This document shows, piece by piece, positions 26,824 through 35,369 of a stretch of DNA of 64,000 nucleotides (positions are counted from its first letter, which is position 1; each line of letters starts with the position of its first letter). The stretch is from JALYTZ01 sp036559125 (GTDB lineage: Bacteria; Vulcanimicrobiota; Vulcanimicrobiia; Vulcanimicrobiales; Vulcanimicrobiaceae). Where the stretch lies: NCBI GenBank assembly GCA_036559125.1, contig DATBTT010000031.1, positions 62,001-126,000 on the forward strand, written 5' to 3'. A program made the translations under genes and the position numbers. The notes below the pieces were generated by a model. The model was not told the DNA's origin. It did not search any database and was given only the letters and a program-made list of their open reading frames with translations.

Positions 26824-27855
26824 CTAGAGGTTGGCGTCAGGGGTTGCGGAGGGTTGCGGCTGCGCGGGTGCGGCGTTTCCCCACATAGGCTCGTCCGTGC
26901 CTGCCGTGGCGGGCGAGGAATCTTGCGCGGGGGCGGCTTCGGCGGCTTGAGCGATTGGGACGTCCAACCCGTTTGCGATGCGCCATTTAGCAAAATGCGC
27001 TAAACCATGATATGCCAACCCCGAAACGTTGTGAATGAACGTGCGGCCGGAGGAGAGCGTCGGTAGATCGGTCGTCATGACCGCGATGACGTACGGTGAT
27101 CCGGGGGAGTACACGATGCCCACGTCGTTGAGCGTATCGCTGAACGAGCCGGTCTTGTGCGCGATCGGAATTTGCGGAAGAGGGGCAGGCAGTAGCGTGT
27201 TGATCTGGTCGGCCTCGAGGATCGCGATCATCTGTTTGGACGACCACGCATCGATCAGCCGGTCTTTCGCCATCTTGGTGAGCAACACGACCATGTCGTT
27301 GGGCGTCGTCCGCAACGTGTTTCGAACGTTCCAGCCCGCCGTGCGGATGTAATCGCTCAAGCGCGTGTGACGCAGCCCGAGATCCACCATCGTGTGGTTG
27401 ATGTGCGTGCGCCCCACCAGCCGAATGAGCATGTTGGCAGCGGTATTGTCGCTGACGGTGATCATCGCGTCGAGCAAGCGCGAGACCGGAAACGTGGAGC
27501 CTACCGGGGCGTCGCACAGCGAGCCGGATCCCCAGTCTTTGTCCTGCGGAAGAACTTCGACGCGCCGGTTCAAATCGAACTTGCTGCGTTCCATCTGTTT
27601 GAACACTTCGACCATGATCGGGATCTTGATGGTCGAGGCGGCCGGCATCACGGCGTTCGCGTTGAACGCGGACGTGTCGCCGGTGGTCAGGTCGCGAATC
27701 TCCATCGCCACGCGCCCGGGCGCCCGGTTCGCCATTCGCCGAAGCGTGGATTGCATTTGCGTGAACGGTGTTTGTGGTTCGACGCTCGCGCGCGCTTGAA
27801 GCGGTGCATACGTCACGAACGAAGCGATAACGAGTATGGCCGCGATACGTCGCAT
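26824..27855 (-). CDS. secreted serine hydrolase of the class A beta-lactamase fold, lacking the omega-loop Glu
   Basis: A 343-residue protein with a signal peptide (residues 1-23). The three class A motifs are in order: STIK with the nucleophile Ser74, SDN at 135-137, and KTG at 234-236. The omega-loop, where class A enzymes have ExxxN with the deacylating Glu166, reads RTAGWNVRNT with no glutamate in position. A penicillin-binding or transpeptidase-like role therefore fits better than beta-lactam hydrolysis. The last 60 residues are a Pro/Ala-rich low-complexity tail. Nothing nearby suggests a resistance island. Confidence 0.82.
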   Translation of the reverse strand: MRRIAAILVIASFVTYAPLQARASVEPQTPFTQMQSTLRRMANRAPGRVAMEIRDLTTGDTSAFNANAVMPAASTIKIPIMVEVFKQMERSKFDLNRRVEVLPQDKDWGSGSLCDAPVGSTFPVSRLLDAMITVSDNTAANMLIRLVGRTHINHTMVDLGLRHTRLSDYIRTAGWNVRNTLRTTPNDMVVLLTKMAKDRLIDAWSSKQMIAILEADQINTLLPAPLPQIPIAHKTGSFSDTLNDVGIVYSPGSPYVIAVMTTDLPTLSSGRTFIHNVSGLAYHGLAHFAKWRIANGLDVPIAQAAEAAPAQDSSPATAGTDEPMWGNAAPAQPQPSATPDANL

Positions 27856-27907
27856 AAAGATGTTGTCGGACGTTAGACGCAGATGTTTACATGCCTGCGC
27901 CAAAAAA

Positions 27908-28777
27908 CTAGTACGGGACGCCGTCGGATGCGGGAGCGCGAACCTTGCCGACCAGACCGCCGATAGCCACGAGCGCGGCGACGTACGGCAAGGCTTGCAT
28001 GGCATCGCTCGGCAACCACGCGATGCGGCCTTGCAGAACGAATTGCAGCGCCTCGAAGAATCCGAAGAAAAGCGCGGCTCCGGTCGCGCCCCATGGAGTC
28101 CAGCGGCCGAAAATTACCGCTGCGAGGGCGATGAAGCCTCGCCCGGCCGTCATGCCGTCGGAGTACAAGTTGACTTCGCCGACCGAGAGAAATGCGCCGC
28201 CGAGTCCCGCCAGCGCGCCGCTGGCGATCACGGCTACCAGCCTCAGGCGCAGCGGGTGCAGTCCGGCCGAGGCGACGGCGTGCGGATTCTCGCCGCACGC
28301 GCGCACGCGCAGCCCCCAAGGGGTGCGGTAGAGAAGCCACGAGAGGCCCAGCGCGCAGATGCCCGCAAAAACGACCAGCGCCCAATAGCCGTTTCCAAGC
28401 GAGTTGACTTGCGGGCTCGCACCGGGCTGATTGAAAATCAGCACGAGCCCGTATGCCGCGGCTCCCGCGGCCACCAGATTGATGCCGGTGCCCGCGACGA
28501 TTTGGTCGACCTTGAACTTCGTAGCTGCCAGGCCCAAGACGAATCCGAAGAACGCTCCCGCGGCGATCCCCGCGATCAGTCCGGCGATGGGACTCCCGCT
28601 GAAATTCGTTGCGACGACCGCCGTGAAAGCTCCCATCGCCATCATGCCTTCGAGCCCGATGTTGATGACGCCGGAGCGTTCGGAGATGACGCCGCCGAGC
28701 GCCGCGTACACGATCGGCGTCGCTTTGACCAGCGTCAGCGTCGTCAGCGAGAAAAGAAAGGCGGCATCGGCGTTCAT
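27908..28777 (-). CDS. BMP-type nucleoside ABC importer, permease 2
   Basis: A 289-residue permease of the BPD/branched-chain type group used by basic membrane protein (nucleoside/purine) importers (NupQ/BmpC-like). Typical segments are PIVYAALGGVISERSGVINIG followed by LEGMMAMGAF, and GLRVRACGENPHAVASAGL. About eight membrane segments. The ATG at 28777 overlaps the stop of permease 1 (ATGA). It is the last gene of the four-gene importer, ending 52 bases before the serine hydrolase start. Confidence 0.93.
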   Translation of the reverse strand: MNADAAFLFSLTTLTLVKATPIVYAALGGVISERSGVINIGLEGMMAMGAFTAVVATNFSGSPIAGLIAGIAAGAFFGFVLGLAATKFKVDQIVAGTGINLVAAGAAAYGLVLIFNQPGASPQVNSLGNGYWALVVFAGICALGLSWLLYRTPWGLRVRACGENPHAVASAGLHPLRLRLVAVIASGALAGLGGAFLSVGEVNLYSDGMTAGRGFIALAAVIFGRWTPWGATGAALFFGFFEALQFVLQGRIAWLPSDAMQALPYVAALVAIGGLVGKVRAPASDGVPY

Positions 28778-29799
28778 ATCGCGGCGCCTTCGGCGCGGGT
28801 CGCAACGTAACGCCTGGCTGCCAAGACGATCACGATGAGCCCCTCGATGACGTGAATCGCGTCCTTGGGGACCTGCGCGGTGGCTTGCATCGCGAGCCCG
28901 CCGGCCTCGAGTATGCCGAAGCCGAAGGCCGCGACGCAGATCCACAGCGGATTGAGATCTCCGACCAGTGCGACGGCGATTGCGGTGAAGCCGTAACCGG
29001 GTGAGAGTTCGGTATTAAAGCGGTGCAACACGCCGGTAACGATGGTCGCACCACCGAGTCCGGCGATTGCGCCCGAGAGGGCGAGCGCGAGCCAGGTCAT
29101 GCGCCGTACGTCGACGCCCTGCCGTCGCGCCGCTTCCGGAGCTTCACCGATTGCGCGCAGATCGTAGCCGAAGACGGTTCGCGCGAAGACGAAGCGCAGG
29201 GCCGCTGCCAGCGCGAGCGCGATGACGATCGCGATCGTGAGGCGGGTGTTGGGAATGATGACCGGCAACCAGCCTTGCGGCAGCAGGGGCGCCGTTTCGG
29301 CGCCGGACGCAAGCGAACTGCGCAACGGCCCGCTCACGAGATAACTCGCAAGCGATGCGGCCACGAAGTTCAGCATCAACGTCGAGATGATTTCGTTGGC
29401 GCCGAACCGCGCCTTCATCCAGCCGGCGATGGCGCCCCACAGGCCGCCGCCGACGAAGCCGAGCGCGAGCAGAATCGGAATCGTAATCACCGCCGGAAAG
29501 TTCAGATGCGCGCCGGCGGTGCCCGCAAAGAGCCCTCCGACGAGCAATTGTCCCTCGGCGCCGATGTTAAAAAGCCCCGCGCGAAATGCCAGGCAAATGC
29601 CCAGAGCCGGCAAGAGCAACGACGTCGTCTGCACCAGCGTCTCGGCAATTTGATGCGGTCCGCCGAGCGCTCCGCCGAAGAGCGCGGCGAAGCCGTCGAG
29701 CGGGCTAACGCCGGCGACGATCATTGCAAGCGCGGCGAGCACCAGGGCGATGACGACCGCGCCGAGCGGTCCGGCGAAAAGCCTGCGATAACGCGTCAC
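28774..29799 (-). CDS. BMP-type nucleoside ABC importer, permease 1
   Basis: A 341-residue permease (NupP/BmpD-like), the partner of the next gene. Visible signatures are AFRAGLFNIGAEGQLLVGGL, the EIISTLMLNFVA coupling-helix region and FGYDLRAIGEAPEAARRQGV. The start is a GTG at 29799 that overlaps the ATPase stop as GTGA; the stop overlaps the second permease by ATGA. With the ATPase and the lipoprotein it forms a complete importer. Confidence 0.93.
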   Translation of the reverse strand: MTRYRRLFAGPLGAVVIALVLAALAMIVAGVSPLDGFAALFGGALGGPHQIAETLVQTTSLLLPALGICLAFRAGLFNIGAEGQLLVGGLFAGTAGAHLNFPAVITIPILLALGFVGGGLWGAIAGWMKARFGANEIISTLMLNFVAASLASYLVSGPLRSSLASGAETAPLLPQGWLPVIIPNTRLTIAIVIALALAAALRFVFARTVFGYDLRAIGEAPEAARRQGVDVRRMTWLALALSGAIAGLGGATIVTGVLHRFNTELSPGYGFTAIAVALVGDLNPLWICVAAFGFGILEAGGLAMQATAQVPKDAIHVIEGLIVIVLAARRYVATRAEGAAI

Positions 29800-31157
29800 C
29801 GCGAACCGGCCATCAAGCGTCCGATTTGCGCGCGATCGGCTCTCGCGCGATCGAACCGGCCGGCTATCGCTCCGCGATACAGAACGAGAATGCGGTCGGC
29901 CAGCGCGAGAATCTCGTCCAGCTCGAAGGATATCAGCGCGATTGCGGCGCCGCGGTTTCGCGCTTCCATCAATCGCGATTGCACCAGCGCAGTTGCGCCG
30001 ACATCGATTCCGCGCGTCGGTTGGTACGCCAGGATGAATTGTGGGTCGAGCAATAGCGTGCGCCCGGCAACGAGTTTTTGCTGATTGCCCCCCGAGAGTG
30101 TCTTGACCGCAACCTCGAGCGATGCGGCCCGCACGTCGAATCGGTCGACGATCTGCCGAGCCCGCTCGCGCGCGACGGCTTCATCGACGAGCACTCCCTT
30201 GCGTACCGGCGCCTCGTGTTGAAAGCCGAAAACGGCGTTCTCGACGATGCTCCAATTCATGACGAGCGCTTCTTTGTGGCGATCTTGCGGAATGATGCCG
30301 GTGGAACCGTCGATGTCGATGGTTCCGTCGTACGCAATCATGCCGGCGATTGCGTCGGCCAGCGTCGTCTGTCCATTTCCTTCGACGCCGGCAATGCCCA
30401 CTATTTCGCCGGTCCGTACCTCGAAGGAAAGATCCGAGATTGCCGCGCTTCCCGATCCGGCGCGCAGGTTGCGCGCTACCAGACAAGGCGACGGAGCCGT
30501 GACTGCGCGCGCCGCCACTTTGGGCAGTTCACCGCCGACCATAGCGCGCGCGATCGCGTCGAGGCTCGTGCGGGCCGTCTCGAAACTCTCCACGATTTTC
30601 CCGCGACGCATCACCGAGACGCGTCCGCTGTATGAAATGACCTCTTGCAATTTGTGCGTGACGATCAAGATTGCGGTGCCGCGCTTGGCCAACCGAACGA
30701 TCGTTGCAAAGAATGCGTCGATTTCGGCGGGGGCCAATGCGGCGGTGGGTTCGTCCAGCAACAGCACCGTCGGATCGCGTTCCAATTCGCGCAGCAGCTC
30801 GACGCGTTGCGCAATTGCGATCGGAAGGCCGTCGACGTATGCGTCGGGGTCTATCTCGAGTTCGTTCGCCTCGGCCAACTCGCGCACGCGTTTGCGAGCG
30901 GCGGCGACGTCGATCATCCAGCCGTTGCGCGGCTCGCGCCCGAGCAGCACGTTTTGCCACACGCGCAGACGCCCGACGAGTTGAAAGTGCTGGTGCACGA
31001 GTCCGACGGTGCCGTTGGCGCTCACCGAGCCTGCATCGGCTCGCAATTCGCCGGCCGCGATATTTGAGAGCGTCGACTTTCCGGCACCGTTTTCCCCAAC
31101 GAGCGCGTGAATGTCGCCGGGGCGAAGCTCGAGATCGACGCCGTCGACCGCGATCAC
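29796..31157 (-). CDS. BMP-type nucleoside ABC importer, double ATPase
   Basis: A 453-residue protein with two fused ABC domains as in NupO/BmpB. The first has GENGAGKST and LLDEPTAALAP; the second has GVEGNGQTTL, KTLSGGNQQK and the divergent Walker B FILAYQPTRGIDVGA. The coordinates start at the first canonical codon, GTG 31157. Recognisable ABC sequence (LRGIRKSYPGV) continues upstream to about 31187, however, in a frame with no ATG, GTG or TTG, so a CTG at 31187 may be the true start. That would begin within a few bases of the lipoprotein stop (31190). Confidence 0.92.
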   Translation of the reverse strand: MIAVDGVDLELRPGDIHALVGENGAGKSTLSNIAAGELRADAGSVSANGTVGLVHQHFQLVGRLRVWQNVLLGREPRNGWMIDVAAARKRVRELAEANELEIDPDAYVDGLPIAIAQRVELLRELERDPTVLLLDEPTAALAPAEIDAFFATIVRLAKRGTAILIVTHKLQEVISYSGRVSVMRRGKIVESFETARTSLDAIARAMVGGELPKVAARAVTAPSPCLVARNLRAGSGSAAISDLSFEVRTGEIVGIAGVEGNGQTTLADAIAGMIAYDGTIDIDGSTGIIPQDRHKEALVMNWSIVENAVFGFQHEAPVRKGVLVDEAVARERARQIVDRFDVRAASLEVAVKTLSGGNQQKLVAGRTLLLDPQFILAYQPTRGIDVGATALVQSRLMEARNRGAAIALISFELDEILALADRILVLYRGAIAGRFDRARADRAQIGRLMAGSR

Positions 31158-31189
31158 GCCGGGGTACGACTTGCGTATCCCGCGCAGCG

Positions 31190-32218
31190 CTAAAGCGTGA
31201 CGGGTTTCCAGCTTGCCAGTTCCTCGCGCGTCGAAGGCGGCGAGATCTTGCCGCTAACGATCGCGGCGCGAAGCCGGTCGACGCGCGCGATCGCGGCTGC
31301 GCCGATGACGCTTTTCGTGTACCGGAAGTCCGTAAGACCGACGCCGTGGTCTTTGAGGCCCAGTACGATATGGCCGCTCGCCGGGCGTTTGTCAGCAACG
31401 CCTTTTGCGATGTCGTAGACGGCAACGTCCACGTGCTTGACGACCGAGGTCAAGACTTTGCCTTTTACGATATCGTCTTGATTCGAATCGACGCCGATCA
31501 CATAATCGCCGGTTTTGCTGCGGACCGCGTCCATGGCGCCCAGCCCTGCTTTACCGGCGGCCGCGTAGACGATGTCGGCTCCGCTGCTAAAAAGGACGTT
31601 GGCGAACTCTTTACCGGAGGCGACGTCATCGAAAGAACCAACGTATTTCACGTCGACTCGCGTGTTCGGGTCGATTTGGTGGGCGCCGGCCGTGAAGCCC
31701 GCTTCAAACTTGCGCAGAAGCGGAATGTCCTGGCCGCCGAGAAACGCGACGTGATGCGATTTGCTTACGAGCGCGGCGAGAGCGCCGGCTAAGAAGGAAC
31801 CGTCTTCTTCCTTGAATGTAACCGACACGACGTTTGGATCGTTCACGATCGCGTCGATGATCGCGTAGCGCTGTTTCGGATTTTGCTTGGCCATCGCATC
31901 GAGATCTTTGTTCATCAAAAATCCGATCGCATAGATCATATCGAGATGCGAGTTCGTCAGCGCAGAGAGGTTCGGCTGATAGTCGGCTGCGGAACGCGAT
32001 TGAAGCACCTGGACGTGGGCACCCAACGCGGTTTGCGCGCGTTGCAACCCACGGTACGCCGAGTCGTTGAAAGATTTGTCGCCTAAGCCGCCGACGTCGG
32101 TCACCATGCCGAGGGTGAGTTGTCCGGGACGCGCGGCGCTCGTCCGGTGACCGCAACCGGACAGTGGCGAAGCGAACGCCGCGAATGCGACGAGCAAAAC
32201 GATCGTCCTATGCTTCAT
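31190..32218 (-). CDS. BMP family substrate-binding lipoprotein
   Basis: A 342-residue periplasmic or surface lipoprotein of the basic membrane protein family, which delivers nucleosides or purines to the ABC importer encoded just downstream. The signal ends in the lipobox LSGC near residue 22. Family features are LGMVTDVGGLGDKSFNDSAY, the AIGFLMNKDLDAMA segment, SVTFKEEDGSFLAGALAAL and GADIVYAAAGKAGLGAMDAV. The start ATG at 32218 follows from the lipoprotein signal. It is divergent from the second DUF5069 gene (54 bases between starts). Confidence 0.94.
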   Translation of the reverse strand: MKHRTIVLLVAFAAFASPLSGCGHRTSAARPGQLTLGMVTDVGGLGDKSFNDSAYRGLQRAQTALGAHVQVLQSRSAADYQPNLSALTNSHLDMIYAIGFLMNKDLDAMAKQNPKQRYAIIDAIVNDPNVVSVTFKEEDGSFLAGALAALVSKSHHVAFLGGQDIPLLRKFEAGFTAGAHQIDPNTRVDVKYVGSFDDVASGKEFANVLFSSGADIVYAAAGKAGLGAMDAVRSKTGDYVIGVDSNQDDIVKGKVLTSVVKHVDVAVYDIAKGVADKRPASGHIVLGLKDHGVGLTDFRYTKSVIGAAAIARVDRLRAAIVSGKISPPSTREELASWKPVTL

Positions 32219-32272
32219 TCGGCGAGTGTTGGCACTGACGGGAGCGGATGCCTCCGTCGCGAACGGGCTCTC

Positions 32273-32725
32273 ATGCAAGCCTTGGATTTGACCGCCGGAC
32301 CGCCGCGACGCTGGACCGAGGAACTCGGAAAAATTCGATGGCTCCCACGCTTGATCGACAAGACCGCAGCCGCGCTCGCGGGTACGCTCGGCGATTATCT
32401 GTACGGACAAAGTCCGGTAGATCGCGGACTGTTGCGCGCTTTCGGCTTGCGCTATGGCGAGTTTACGAAGATCGTGGCCGGTGCCGACGACGATGCCGCC
32501 GTGTTGGAAGCGCTGCAGGCGCGAGTGCCCGCCGGCGTGGAGCGTGCTCGCGCGTGGAGCGCGGCGCTCCCGCGAACGCATGGGTTGTTTCTTTTCGTTC
32601 TCGATCTCGACGACGGCTATCTCGGCGGAGGCTGGCGGGTGCTCAAAGCGCCGACCAACCTCGTCGCCAATGCGTTCACCCGTTGGCTCAAACGCCGCTT
32701 TCCTTCGAAAGCGGCGCAACTGTGA
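32273..32725 (+). CDS. DUF5069 domain protein, copy 2
   Basis: A 150-residue protein similar in plan to the protein at 6809-7252: an N-terminal WLPRLIDKTAAALAGTLGDYL segment, then SPVDRGLLRAFGLRYGEF and a predicted helical C-terminus. Function unknown, soluble, no signal. The stop is part of a GTGA overlap with the permease gene that follows, so the two are coupled. Having two paralogues in one 64 kb window suggests the family is expanded in this genome. Confidence 0.72.
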   Translation: MQALDLTAGPPRRWTEELGKIRWLPRLIDKTAAALAGTLGDYLYGQSPVDRGLLRAFGLRYGEFTKIVAGADDDAAVLEALQARVPAGVERARAWSAALPRTHGLFLFVLDLDDGYLGGGWRVLKAPTNLVANAFTRWLKRRFPSKAAQL

Positions 32726-33852
32726 ACGCGGACGCACGCCTCAACGCAACGCTGAAGGTTCTGGCGATCGTCGTACTCTCCGGCATCGTGCTGGTCGGGT
32801 TTTTGGATTTTCTCGGCCATATTCGCACGGTCGCCACGATCGTCTTCGGCGCGATCTTTCTGTGTTACATCATCTATCCGGCGGTGCGCGGGCTCAATCG
32901 CCAGTTGCCGCTGTGGGCCTCGATTCTGATCGTTTACGCGATCGTGATCGCGTGCGTCGCGGCCGCGCTCGGGTTTATCGTTCCGGCGCTCGCCGATAAT
33001 ATTCGGCAACTGATTCACGACGTTCCGTCGCTGGTTCACAACGCTCAGAACGCATTGAACGATCCGAACAACCCGTTCGTCTCGCGCCTACCGCCATCGA
33101 TTCGAGACTATCTCGATAAGGTGCCGACGCAGGTGGCCACCCTCATCCAGCGATACGGTGCGGTGGCAGCCACGAGCATACTCGGCGTCGTCGTCTCGGT
33201 TGTGTCGGTGCTCGCGCTATTCATCGTGATTCCCGTGGTGGCGCTCTACATCCTGATGGATGCAGACTCGCTCCAGCGTTCCGTCTTCGGAATCGTGCCG
33301 CTCGACGCACGTGCGAAGCTGCGCAAAATCGTCGACGGCATCGACACGGTCGTCGGCGGATTCATTCGCGGCCAATTGCTCGTGGCGGCCATCGTGGGAG
33401 TGCTCGTGATCGCGTTGCTTTCGATCCTGCACGTCAAGTACGCGATCTTGATCGGCGTCGCGGCCGGAATCTTTGAAGTCATCCCGTACGTGGGCGCAGT
33501 CGCGGGCGCGGTTCCGGCGATTATCATTTCGCTCTTTACTAACGGCTGGCAGAACGCCGTCATCGTGCTCGCCGGTTTCGTCGTCATCAATCAACTCGAA
33601 GGCCACCTCATTTCGCCGTTCATCGTCAGCGAAAGCGTCGGGCTTTCACCGCTGGCCGTCATCCTCGCTTTACTCGCGGGGGGCGAACTCTTCGGATTAC
33701 CGGGCCTCGTTCTCGCGGTTCCGGTTGCCGGCTTACTCAAAGTGTTGCTCGCCAATCTCGTTCCCGAACAGGCACCCTACGTTCCCGAACCTCCCGCGCC
33801 GCGAGCTCCGCGCCGGCCGCTTTCGAAAGCGCGGCGCAAACCGCGCCGATAG
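32722..33852 (+). CDS. AI-2E family membrane permease
   Basis: A 376-residue polytopic protein of the TqsA/YdiK/PerM (AI-2E) family. Markers are the N-terminal helix pair, a long amphipathic periplasmic region (IRQLIHDVPSLVHNAQNALN), the FIRGQLLVAAIVGVL segment, and IFEVIPYVGAVAGAVPA followed by LEGHLISPFIVSESVGLSPL. Members export diverse small solutes; the name does not prove autoinducer transport. The GTG start at 32722 overlaps the DUF5069 stop. A basic, proline-rich C-terminal tail follows the last helix. Confidence 0.92.
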   Translation: MNADARLNATLKVLAIVVLSGIVLVGFLDFLGHIRTVATIVFGAIFLCYIIYPAVRGLNRQLPLWASILIVYAIVIACVAAALGFIVPALADNIRQLIHDVPSLVHNAQNALNDPNNPFVSRLPPSIRDYLDKVPTQVATLIQRYGAVAATSILGVVVSVVSVLALFIVIPVVALYILMDADSLQRSVFGIVPLDARAKLRKIVDGIDTVVGGFIRGQLLVAAIVGVLVIALLSILHVKYAILIGVAAGIFEVIPYVGAVAGAVPAIIISLFTNGWQNAVIVLAGFVVINQLEGHLISPFIVSESVGLSPLAVILALLAGGELFGLPGLVLAVPVAGLLKVLLANLVPEQAPYVPEPPAPRAPRRPLSKARRKPRR

Positions 33853-33885
33853 GCGCGGCATTCCGCAAGCGCGAAGCGCAGACTC

Positions 33886-34776
33886 GTGAGCACCGTGACG
33901 CACAATGCCGTAACCCGCGTCGACATCATCGGCGTACCGATGGATCTGGGCGCCAGCCGCCGCGGAGTCGACATGGGCCCCTATGCCGTACGCTATGCAA
34001 AACTGCACGAGCGGCTGGGCCAGCTCGGGATCCTCGAGTTAAACGACCGCGGGAATCTGCACGTGCCGATCCGGGAAGCGCTCGCCGCCGCAGACGTCCA
34101 CGCCAAATACATCGAGGTGATCGACGAGGTTTGCAGGCAACTCGCCGACGAAGTTGCCGGCTCGATCGACGCCGGCGGAATGCCCATCGTGCTGGGCGGC
34201 GATCATTCGATCGCGATGGGAACGCTCGAGGGATTGAAGCGCGCGCGCGGCGTGGCTCCCGGCTTGGTATGGATCGACGCGCACAGCGACATCAATAACC
34301 CCGAAAGTTCGCCGTCGGGTAACGTGCACGGCATGCCGTTGTGGTTCGCGCTGCAACGTGGATTCGCCGATCCGGCGCGAACTGTGCAAATCGGCTTGCG
34401 CGACGTGGACGCAAACGAGAAGCGCATCTTGCGCGAATCCGGCATCAAAGCATTTACGATGAGCGACGTCGACCGTTTGGGCATGACGCGCGTGATGGAA
34501 GAGGCGATCGGCGTAACCGGTGCCGGCGGCGGCAAGATTCACGTTTCGTTCGACATGGACGGCATCGACCCGAGCGAAGCGCCCGGCACGGGCACGCCCG
34601 TTAAGGGCGGTCTCAGCTATCGTGAAGCGCATCTCGCAATGGAAATGCTCGCGGAGTCGGGGCAGCTGGGTTCTATCGAAATGGTCGAGATCAACCCCAT
34701 TCTGGACACGCGCAATCAAACCGCGGTCTTAGCCGTCGGCTTGATCTGCTCGGGTTTGGGGAAATCGATACTCTAG
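33886..34776 (+). CDS. rocF: arginase
   Basis: A 296-residue manganese enzyme that splits arginine to ornithine and urea. The metal-binding signatures are complete: GGDHSIAMG, WIDAHSDIN and SFDMDGIDPSEAPGTGTP. The N-terminal GVPMDLGASRRGVDMGP is the substrate-loop region typical of arginases rather than agmatinases. The start is the GTG at 33886. It stands 33 bases after the permease gene. No urease or ornithine-utilising gene is near. Confidence 0.95.
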   Translation: MSTVTHNAVTRVDIIGVPMDLGASRRGVDMGPYAVRYAKLHERLGQLGILELNDRGNLHVPIREALAAADVHAKYIEVIDEVCRQLADEVAGSIDAGGMPIVLGGDHSIAMGTLEGLKRARGVAPGLVWIDAHSDINNPESSPSGNVHGMPLWFALQRGFADPARTVQIGLRDVDANEKRILRESGIKAFTMSDVDRLGMTRVMEEAIGVTGAGGGKIHVSFDMDGIDPSEAPGTGTPVKGGLSYREAHLAMEMLAESGQLGSIEMVEINPILDTRNQTAVLAVGLICSGLGKSIL

Positions 34777-34826
34777 GCGTTACGCTCGGCTACGTACGGG
34801 CCTATGGACTGACGCGCGCCGGGGCG

Positions 34827-35369
34827 ATGCGTTCGTTGGCGGCGTACTTCGCGAAGCACGATCCGGCACTCTTCGCAATATGCGAAATCGACGCGGGCGA
34901 CGCGCTCGCGCTCGCGACGCGGTTCGCGCGTGAATGGGCCTATCGCGGAGGACAAGCGCTGTTCTGGAATGCAAGCTTCCGCGCGCGCGAAGTGCGCGAC
35001 CCGTATCTGCCGTTTGCTGCTGCCAAACCGTTCGACCGGCGCGGCTTGCTGCGCGTGGATGGGCGATTGGGCCCCGTCGGCGCGGCGCTCTACGCGACGC
35101 AATTCGCCGGCGAACGGCATCGCCGTATTCCGGAGTTGCGATTTGCGCGCGCGCACATGCGTTCGACACAAGCGCCGGCGTTGCTCTTCGCGCATTTGGC
35201 GCGACGCGCGATCGCATTTGAAGACCTGGGGTTTACCGACGTGCTCGGCGCGACGGCGGGCAACGAACGCGTCTATGCGCGCGGTTTTGCGGTCGAGTCG
35301 GCGCGGCTCGACGACGCTCCCCTTGGATTGGGATCGCCGCTGCGCGCGCGCGTGCGGCCTATAGTTTGA
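34827..35369 (+). CDS. unrecognised protein, possibly a degenerate endonuclease/exonuclease/phosphatase-like domain
   Basis: A 180-residue protein with no confident family. Some segments follow the order of the EEP (exonuclease III-like) fold: AAYFAKHDPALFAICEID, AYRGGQALFW, RRGLLRVDGRLGPVGAALYATQF and a closing RVYARGFAVES with APLGLGSPLRARV. The expected catalytic residues are not there (no GDxN, and LGSPLRA where SDH would stand). The frame stays open back into the arginase gene without an earlier start codon. Its 3' end overlaps the TonB-like gene by 11 bases. The function cannot be stated. Confidence 0.5.
   Translation: MRSLAAYFAKHDPALFAICEIDAGDALALATRFAREWAYRGGQALFWNASFRAREVRDPYLPFAAAKPFDRRGLLRVDGRLGPVGAALYATQFAGERHRRIPELRFARAHMRSTQAPALLFAHLARRAIAFEDLGFTDVLGATAGNERVYARGFAVESARLDDAPLGLGSPLRARVRPIV

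Noticed and set aside
26824..27855. Beta-lactam resistance gene
   Set aside because: The deacylating glutamate of class A enzymes is not in place, and the neighbours are housekeeping genes.
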